NCBI RefSeq assembly: GCF_017352115.1
Contig: NZ_CP071448.1
Location: forward strand, 2,999,001-3,063,000
Direction: 5' to 3'
DNA length: 64,000 nt
Source of the DNA: Flavobacterium endoglycinae
GTDB lineage: Bacteria > Bacteroidota > Bacteroidia > Flavobacteriales > Flavobacteriaceae
In this document: one piece after another, positions 59,101 to 64,000 of the stretch
How the letters are laid out: every line of letters begins with the position of its first letter
Numbering within the stretch: the stretch's first letter is position 1
Notes under the pieces: generated by a model
What the model was told of the DNA's origin: nothing
The model's input: the letters and a program-made list of their open reading frames with translations, nothing else
The model's database searches: none
Translations under genes and position numbers: made by a program

Positions 59101-60360
59101 TTAATTTAATTCCTTAGTAACAATCTGCATTGTTTCACGGCTTACTTGTTTTAGTAAAACCTCTTTGTTGGTTTCCACAATTTGCGCGGCTTCTTCGGTA
59201 AAGTGACGAATAGTGTATAAAGTTACATTCTGGCTGTATTCTACTTTGAATTTTTTGGAAAGAATCGCATTCAATTCTGGGAAATTTCCAAATTTATCTT
59301 CCACACAAACAGAGAAACTAATCGCCGAATTCTGAATCAAGTTTACTTTGATTTTAAACTCGTGGAATAATCCAAAAATCTCGCTGATGTTTTCTTCCAT
59401 AATAAAAGAGAAGTCAATAGAGGAAAGGGAGATTAAAAGCTGTTCTCTTTTTACAATAAAACATGGGTATTGTGGTTCTAAATCAACCCCTTTAGAAACG
59501 CAAGTTCCTTTTAAAAGCGGATTCACGAATGATTTTACATACAAAGGAATTTCTTTTTTCTGTAAAGGCTGTAACGTTTTTGGGTGAATAACCGTTGCTC
59601 CGTAAAATGCCAATTCGATTGCTTCACGATATGAAATTTGATTTAATAAACTTGCATTTTCAAAATAACGCGGGTCAGCATTCATAACTCCAGGAACGTC
59701 TTTCCAGATCGTTACGCTTTCGGCATTTAAGCAGTATGCAAAAATTCCGGCAGTATAATCAGAACCTTCACGTCCTAAAGTAGTCGTGAAATTGTTTTCA
59801 TCAGCACCTAAAAATCCTTGCGTAATATTCAGCATTTTTCTAGGTACATTTTTGCTGATGTTTTCCTGAGTCGTTTCCCAGTCTACTTCTGCATCTCTGT
59901 AATTTGCATTTGTTTTAATGAAATTACGAACATCCAGCCATTGCGTCTGAATTCCTCTAAAATTCATATAGTGACTTAAGATATTAGTAGAAATCAATTC
60001 ACCAAAACTTACCACTTGGTCGTAAACAAAGTTGTAGTTTGGAGATTTATTGTGAGCAAGAAAATATTCAAGTTCGGCAAACTGCGTATCTACAGCTGCG
60101 AAAACGGGATTGCTTTCGTCTTCAAATAAATCCAATAAGATTTGATTGTGATATTTTTTAATTTCTTGTACAGAAGAATTTAACTCAGGTGATTTATCAA
60201 AATAATTCTTGATAACGACTTCAAGAGCATTTGTTGTTTTTCCCATAGCCGAAACTACCAGAATCACATCTTCGTAACCTACTGTTTGTAAAACGTCGTA
60301 AACGTTTTTAATTCCATCGGCATCTTTTACAGATGCTCCTCCAAATTTAAATACTCTCAT
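59101..60360 (-). CDS. lysC: Aspartate kinase
   Basis: A 419-residue enzyme phosphorylating aspartate, the first step to Lys, Thr, Met and diaminopimelate. The N-terminal KFGGASVKDADGI (residues 5-17) is the kinase signature. TTTLGREGSDYTAGIFAYCL and VTIWKDVPGVMNADPRYF complete the active site. The C-terminal region (PCFIVKREQLLISLSSIDFS, then KINLIQNSAISFSVCVED-like segments) is an ACT regulatory domain that should sense an end product. It stands alone, not fused to homoserine dehydrogenase. The spacer upstream holds a CACGAATT inverted repeat. Confidence 0.94.
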   Translation of the reverse strand: MRVFKFGGASVKDADGIKNVYDVLQTVGYEDVILVVSAMGKTTNALEVVIKNYFDKSPELNSSVQEIKKYHNQILLDLFEDESNPVFAAVDTQFAELEYFLAHNKSPNYNFVYDQVVSFGELISTNILSHYMNFRGIQTQWLDVRNFIKTNANYRDAEVDWETTQENISKNVPRKMLNITQGFLGADENNFTTTLGREGSDYTAGIFAYCLNAESVTIWKDVPGVMNADPRYFENASLLNQISYREAIELAFYGATVIHPKTLQPLQKKEIPLYVKSFVNPLLKGTCVSKGVDLEPQYPCFIVKREQLLISLSSIDFSFIMEENISEIFGLFHEFKIKVNLIQNSAISFSVCVEDKFGNFPELNAILSKKFKVEYSQNVTLYTIRHFTEEAAQIVETNKEVLLKQVSRETMQIVTKELN

Positions 60361-60386
60361 TTTTTAATTTATAGATTTTATTTTTC

Positions 60387-60450
60387 CGCCACGAATTCAC
60401 GAATTATCTTTTTAAATCTTTGCGAATAAAAATTTCGTGAATTCGTGGCG
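60387..60450. repeat. Compact CACGAATT inverted repeat
   Basis: The 17-bp arms CGCCACGAATTCACGAA (60387-60403) and TTCGTGAATTCGTGGCG (60434-60450) are perfect complements, with a 30-nt spacer. T-runs flank both ends. It fills the spacer between the aspartate kinase start and the GNAT gene stop and could act as a terminator for the minus-strand GNAT gene. Confidence 0.8.
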
Positions 60451-60459
60451 AACAATTTT

Positions 60460-60948
60460 TTATAGTTTTTCTAAAAATGCATTAACGCCTGCTTCATCCA
60501 TTTGTACCACTTGCCAATCTTCAAGAATTCTAGCACCGGAATTCTTGTAAAAATTTACTGCCGGTGTATTCCAAGCCAAAACATTCCATTCTACTCTGCG
60601 TACATTATCTCTTTTTCCTTGTTTCATAATTTCAGAATAAAGAGCAGAACCCAAACCTGTTCCGCGCATTTTTTCTTTTACAATTAAATCTTCAAGGTGG
60701 ATTGTTTTTCCTTTCCAAGTAGAATAGCGGTAATAATACAACGCAATTCCAACAATCTCTTTTTGTTTTTCTTCGTTTTCAATCTCTGCTACAAAAACAT
60801 GAAATAACGGTTTTTCGCCAAACCCATCACGTACCAGATCTTCTTCTGTAATGACAACCGCCTCGGGTTCTTTTTCGAATATTGCCAGCTCCTGAATTAG
60901 CTCCAACACCGATTTCATGTCTTCAGGATTTCCCTTTCTAATATTCAT
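60460..60948 (-). CDS. GNAT-family N-acetyltransferase (SAT-like)
   Basis: A 162-residue acetyl-CoA-dependent acetyltransferase. IRKGNPEDMKSVLELIQELA at the start, the acetyl-CoA loop EDLIVKEKMRGTGLGSALYS (R/QxxGxG/A type) near residues 85-105, and VEWNVLAWNTPAVNFYKNSGARILEDW at the end match the diamine/spermidine acetyltransferase group. The acceptor (polyamine, thialysine or protein) is not determined. Length is normal. Its stop lies 10 nt from the CACGAATT repeat. Confidence 0.92.
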   Translation of the reverse strand: MNIRKGNPEDMKSVLELIQELAIFEKEPEAVVITEEDLVRDGFGEKPLFHVFVAEIENEEKQKEIVGIALYYYRYSTWKGKTIHLEDLIVKEKMRGTGLGSALYSEIMKQGKRDNVRRVEWNVLAWNTPAVNFYKNSGARILEDWQVVQMDEAGVNAFLEKL

Positions 60949-61119
60949 AAATTCCTATTATTAATTACTTATTAGCTAAAAAAGCTACATTTTATTTGAT
61001 GCTTTTTGCTGATAATTAGCAAATATACAATAGTAGCAAACTAACGAAATAATTTTTAAATCATTCTCACAAAATACACGATATTTGTGACTTAAAATTA
61101 AAACTACAACGATATAGTA

Positions 61120-62121
61120 ATGGAAGAACGCAATAAAACACTGGGAGAGTTTATTATTGAGAACCAAAAAGCATTTCAATATTCGTCGGGAGAGCTTTCC
61201 CGAATTATCAACTCTATACGTTTAGCGGCCAAGGTCGTAAACTATAAAGTAAACAAAGCCGGATTGGTGGATATTATTGGCGCTGCAGGCGAACAAAATA
61301 TCCAGGGAGAAGATCAGCAAAAATTAGATGTCTATGCCAATGAAGTATTTATCCAGACGTTAATAAACCGTGAGATTGTCTGTGGTATTGCTTCTGAAGA
61401 AAACGACGATTTTATTACAGTTCAGGGGAGCGACAACTGTCATAATAATAAGTACGTGATCTTAATGGATCCGCTCGACGGGTCATCTAATATTGATGTC
61501 AATGTTTCTGTGGGAACTATTTTTTCTGTTTTTAGAAGAATAACTCCAATAGGAACTCCGGTAACTATTGAAGATTTTTTACAGCCGGGCATAAATCAAG
61601 TGGCAGCCGGATATGTAATTTACGGAACATCAACCATGTTGGTGTACACAACCGGTTATGGTGTAAACGGATTTACTTTGAATCCTGCCATTGGTACATT
61701 TTACCTTTCACATCCGAATATGAAGTTTCCAGAAAACGGGAATATCTATTCTGTAAACGAAGGAAATTATGTTCATTTTCCGCAGGGCGTAAAAAATTAC
61801 ATTAAATACTGCCAGCGCGAAGAAGAAGACCGACCTTATACTTCTAGATATATAGGAAGTCTCGTGGCCGATTTTCACCGAAACATGATTAAAGGCGGAA
61901 TCTATATTTATCCAACAAGTTCAAAAGCGCCAAAAGGAAAATTACGTTTATTATACGAATGCAATCCAATGGCTTTTATTGCTGAGCAGGCTGGAGGAAA
62001 AGCAACAGATGGTTTCGGACGAATTATGGAAATCCAACCAACCGAACTACACCAAAGAGTTCCGTTTTTCTGCGGAAGCAAAAGCATGGTAGAAAAAGCT
62101 GAAGAGTTTATGGCTGAATAG
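61120..62121 (+). CDS. fbp: Class 1 fructose-1,6-bisphosphatase
   Basis: A 333-residue enzyme hydrolysing fructose 1,6-bisphosphate in gluconeogenesis. The metal-binding motif [20 protein letters not shown] near residues 117-136 and the upstream EEND ([11 protein letters not shown]) are clear. The C-terminal [23 protein letters not shown] is the family signature. Start ATG at 61120 gives [16 protein letters not shown], normal for the family. Monocistronic; a hairpin terminator lies at 62172-62201. Confidence 0.97.
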   Translation: MEERNKTLGEFIIENQKAFQYSSGELSRIINSIRLAAKVVNYKVNKAGLVDIIGAAGEQNIQGEDQQKLDVYANEVFIQTLINREIVCGIASEENDDFITVQGSDNCHNNKYVILMDPLDGSSNIDVNVSVGTIFSVFRRITPIGTPVTIEDFLQPGINQVAAGYVIYGTSTMLVYTTGYGVNGFTLNPAIGTFYLSHPNMKFPENGNIYSVNEGNYVHFPQGVKNYIKYCQREEEDRPYTSRYIGSLVADFHRNMIKGGIYIYPTSSKAPKGKLRLLYECNPMAFIAEQAGGKATDGFGRIMEIQPTELHQRVPFFCGSKSMVEKAEEFMAE

Positions 62122-62171
62122 CTTTTAGTCTCAGTTTTTTAGTCACAGTCTCAGTTTGTCAGTCTGAAAAC

Positions 62172-62201
62172 AAACCCGACAATTTTAAAATTGTCGGGTT
62201 T
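62172..62201 (+). terminator. fbp terminator
   Basis: AAACCCGACAATTTT and AAAATTGTCGGGTTT are perfect complements (15 bp). The tail (AATATTTAT) is only moderately U-rich. Compared with the hairpin at 31740 the inner GG/CC pair is replaced by AT/AT, a compensated change. Confidence 0.75.
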
Positions 62202-62240
62202 AATATTTATATGTATTAATCCATTTTATTTAGGAGATGT

Positions 62241-62412
62241 ACATTCCATAGGAATGTTTCATGGGTAGAATTAAATTTGGAGTTCAGTTATACGTTCCGT
62301 AGGAAGGTTTGATGATGATGCAGATGTATTCTTCTATAAAAACAAGTGTCCTGTAAGGACACAAACGCAAAACAATAATTTTTTTTATACCGATCAGATA
62401 TTCCTACGGAAT
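62241..62412. repeat. Four TCC-nnn-GGA palindromes
   Basis: The units are ACATTCC-ATA-GGAATGT (62241-62257), TTCC-GTA-GGAA (62295-62305), GTGTCCT-GTA-AGGACAC (62346-62362) and ATTCC-TAC-GGAAT (62400-62412). Arm sequences differ but stay complementary, and the 3-nt centre is always TAC, GTA or ATA. They are 41-54 nt apart. Confidence 0.7.
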
Positions 62413-62571
62413 AATAAAACATTCTTATTTGATACTAGCTGAGCAAAATACTGTAAACTAAAAAACGGCGACTGTAAACTGAAAAATACTAAAAACATAC
62501 GCAACCATTTTTGTACTTACTCATCTTTATTAAGATAACCACATATTTATTATTCAAAAAAATAAAATATT

Positions 62572-62988
62572 ATGAAAACCAGATTACTATTTACCTTGTT
62601 TAGTGCGCTTTCCTTTTTTATAATTTCCTGCAGTACTGATGAAAATAATGGCGGCGGTGTTATAGGCGGCGGTTCTGATCCTATTAAACTTTCTAATAAA
62701 AAAATAAGTTTCAGTTCAGAAGCAAATTCAGTTACAATAACTTCTCAATCAAAATGGTGGAAGATAGGTGATATAAGACTGAATGATGAAAAATTCGGTT
62801 TTAACAGCGAAATAGCAGCTCAGCAGAGTTTTATTTTAAAGTACAACGAGTTTCAGATCGAAAGAAAAGAAGGAACGACTATCATAATTAATATAAATAA
62901 AAACACGACCAATCAGGACAGAAATCTTATTATTACCCTGCAGGAAGGCAATTATTATGATAATATAAATATTTCACAGGCAAAATAA
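62572..62988 (+). CDS. Secreted lipoprotein, unknown function
   Basis: A 138-residue protein with a lipoprotein signal (MKTRLLFTLFSALSFFIISC) followed by STDENNGGGVIGGGSDP, a Gly/Asp-rich flexible start. The rest (LSNKKISFSSEANSVTITSQ, then SKWWKIGDIRLNDEKFG, then TNQDRNLIITLQEGNYYDNI) looks like an immunoglobulin-like beta sandwich of the BACON type: a repeated VTITSQSKWW signature precedes a terminal strand. That assignment is tentative. Monocistronic, surrounded by repeats. Confidence 0.75.
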   Translation: MKTRLLFTLFSALSFFIISCSTDENNGGGVIGGGSDPIKLSNKKISFSSEANSVTITSQSKWWKIGDIRLNDEKFGFNSEIAAQQSFILKYNEFQIERKEGTTIIININKNTTNQDRNLIITLQEGNYYDNINISQAK

Positions 62989-63020
62989 ATTCAGTTGTTA
63001 TAATCGGAACTACAAAATAA

Positions 63021-63052
63021 AAACCCGACAGATTTTAAAGTCTATCGGGTTT
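63021..63052 (+). terminator. Terminator after secreted lipoprotein gene
   Basis: AAACCCGACAGATTTT pairs with AAAGTCTATCGGGTTT, with one mismatch or wobble inside. It belongs to the GACA-TTTTAAAA-TGTC hairpin set. Confidence 0.7.
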
Positions 63053-63117
63053 ATAATTTAATGTAAGTTTTAAAAATTCGGTATAAGTTATAAACTGCGA
63101 CCGAAAACTAAACGCTA

Positions 63118-63549
63118 TTATTTGTTCATATTCTCCATTTCAAAAAGGAAAGTATCTAGATCTACCTTTTTGTCAACTAGAGAAAGTGCTTTTGCTACAA
63201 TGTGGTTTACGTTTCCTGGAGTAAATCCTAAAGCTAATCCCATACGTCTTAGCATTACTTCCTGAAGATCTCCTAAATGATGGTCAACATGTACCATTCT
63301 TGCTAAATCATATAAACGCTCTAAACGCTGAGTGTATAAATAAGGTGGGTTTATTGGGTGTTTCCAAGGGTCAGCAAGAATCTCTTTGTATTCCTCGTCT
63401 GAAATTTGCAATGTCGACGCAATTTTATCCAAAAACTCTTGTTCCTGTTGGTTGATTCTACCGTCAGCAAAAGCTACACGCACAATTGCAGAGAAATGAC
63501 CTCTGTTTCTTTGTTTGAATTCGTTATCAAATAATTCTGAAAATGGCAT
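63118..63549 (-). CDS. TerB-like tellurite-resistance-family protein
   Basis: A 143-residue all-helical cytoplasmic protein of the TerB fold. The N-terminal RVAFADGRINQQEQEFLDKI (Asp/Glu-rich metal-binding loop) and the later DLARMVHVDHHLGDLQEVML repeat the same pattern. No DnaJ domain is fused. TerB proteins act in membrane-associated stress complexes and often lie outside ter operons; here no other ter gene is visible, so a tellurite role should not be assumed. Monocistronic. Confidence 0.87.
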   Translation of the reverse strand: MPFSELFDNEFKQRNRGHFSAIVRVAFADGRINQQEQEFLDKIASTLQISDEEYKEILADPWKHPINPPYLYTQRLERLYDLARMVHVDHHLGDLQEVMLRRMGLALGFTPGNVNHIVAKALSLVDKKVDLDTFLFEMENMNK

Positions 63550-63718
63550 AATTAAATAAGTTTTTATAGAACAAATATAGTCCTATTTTTAAATTATCGA
63601 TTTTAAATTTCTCATAAAATTTAACTTATTTTTATTGTACGATTTGACAAGGTAAATCCTTAAGTTTGAAAATTAATCGTAAGTTTACAACCCCTAATTA
63701 TTTAATTTTCGAATACCT

Positions 63719-64000
63719 ATGTCACAATTTTGGATTTATTTTCAAATAGGATTAAAACATGTTTTAGATATCAATGCCTACGACCATGTTCTTTTTTTAA
63801 TTGCCCTAACAGTGCCTTATACTTTTAAGGATTGGAAACGTATTTTGCTACTGGTATCTGTGTTTACAATCGGGCACACATTGGCGTTAATACTTTCTGT
63901 TTTTGGAATAATTGCCATAAAAGTGAATATAGTAGAATTCTTAATTCCGATTACAATTTTAATTACCGCTTTATATCATTTATTTACAGCAGGAAAGACC
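63719..64000 (+). CDS. HupE/UreJ-family membrane protein (5' part)
   Basis: The first 94 codons of a gene cut by the window end. The product begins MSQFWIYFQIGLKHVLDINA, then YDHVLFLIALTVPYTFKDWKRILLLVSVFTIGHTLALILSVFG. This has the HxxxxxxxxDHxLFLxxL and GHxLxL motifs of the HupE/UreJ family, whose members may carry metal ions. At least three membrane helices are seen so far. A -7-like TAAGTTTG lies at 63661-63668. It was found by reading the sequence to the edge. Confidence 0.82.
   Translation, partial: MSQFWIYFQIGLKHVLDINAYDHVLFLIALTVPYTFKDWKRILLLVSVFTIGHTLALILSVFGIIAIKVNIVEFLIPITILITALYHLFTAGKT

Larger units (their letters stand above)
62122..62571. repeat. Repeat-rich spacer after fbp
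   Basis: This spacer has no gene. It holds AGTCTCAGT words (62125-62166), a GACA-type terminator (62172-62201), four TCC-nnn-GGA palindromes (62241-62412) and an ACTGTAAACT pair (62450-62486). About 80 nt of AT-rich sequence before the next gene presumably holds its promoter; no clean TAnnTTTG was found. Confidence 0.65.

Noticed and set aside
62122..62571. Small RNA gene or riboswitch in the long spacer after fbp
   Set aside because: No promoter or recognised aptamer pattern could be supported; the content is explained by repeats and a terminator.
63118..63549. Tellurite-resistance operon
   Set aside because: Only a lone TerB-like gene is present; no terA, terC, terD or terZ neighbours are visible.
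1..64000. tRNA, rRNA, integrase, transposase or phage genes
   Set aside because: None was recognised anywhere in the window when reading both strands; several short spacers were checked for cloverleaf arms and CCA ends without success.

Overview
The window is a stretch of chromosome from a low-GC member of the Bacteroidota, almost certainly Flavobacterium or a close relative. Four things support this. Intact promoters match the Bacteroidota -7 element TAnnTTTG, often with TTTG about 19-20 nt upstream, and start codons lack purine-rich Shine-Dalgarno sequences. Lineage-typical families occur (DUF3098, DUF4271, DUF4296, DUF5686, TonB-dependent receptors with carboxypeptidase-like N-domains, a type IX secretion sorting domain). 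The conserved neighbourhood ftsX-DUF3098-uppP-truB is present. No rRNA, tRNA, CRISPR array, transposase or prophage was seen; the content is core chromosome.

Layout. 0-10 kb: rsmI, an acidic repeat protein, tdk, sigma-54 (rpoN), asnS and an RND/MMPL exporter. 10-18 kb: a LytS/LytTR two-component pair, a CPA2 cation/proton antiporter, a DUF5686 outer-membrane protein, frr and pyrH. 18-25 kb: a thioredoxin-like protein, a candidate 25-residue small protein, truB-uppP-DUF3098-ftsX and leuS. 25-31 kb: an exported hydrolase with an ECF sigma factor and a membrane partner, then a lipoprotein divergent from a TPR histidine kinase/NarL-type regulator pair, and a membrane zinc peptidase. 31-40 kb: an Lrp regulator, hemD-DUF4271, polyprenol-phosphate mannosyltransferase-pyrC-DUF4296, an epimerase, tyrS, a LuxE-like protein and a tiny T9SS protein. 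41-49 kb: a probable phosphate-starvation locus (surface lipoprotein, TonB-dependent receptor, PhoB/PhoR-like pair, OprO/P-like porin). 49-64 kb: a glycosyltransferase, a Lys/Ala-rich exported protein, a giant outer-membrane protein, tandem AraC regulators with an outer-membrane receptor, aspartate kinase, a GNAT protein, fbp, a lipoprotein, a TerB-like protein and the start of a HupE/UreJ protein.

Strongest new observation. The lipoprotein, the TonB-dependent receptor and the porin each have their own promoter. Each promoter carries three or four direct 7-mers (consensus near TTAACAT/ATAACAT) repeated every 11 bp, and in all three cases the array ends exactly 8 nt upstream of an nnnnTTTG -7 element. 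This is the geometry of a PhoB box, and a PhoB/PhoR-like pair lies in the same locus. It defines a probable local phosphate regulon that includes a TonB-dependent outer-membrane route.

Second theme. The spacers are unusually rich in short-word repeats: inverted CACGAATT pairs, small palindromes with a TCC-nnn-GGA core, hairpins built on GACAnnTTTTAAAAnnTGTC, AATTCCAAATTCCAA stems, AGT/ACTG words, TTAG words and TCGAGCGAAGTCGA words. Some appear to have entered the leuS reading frame in phase.
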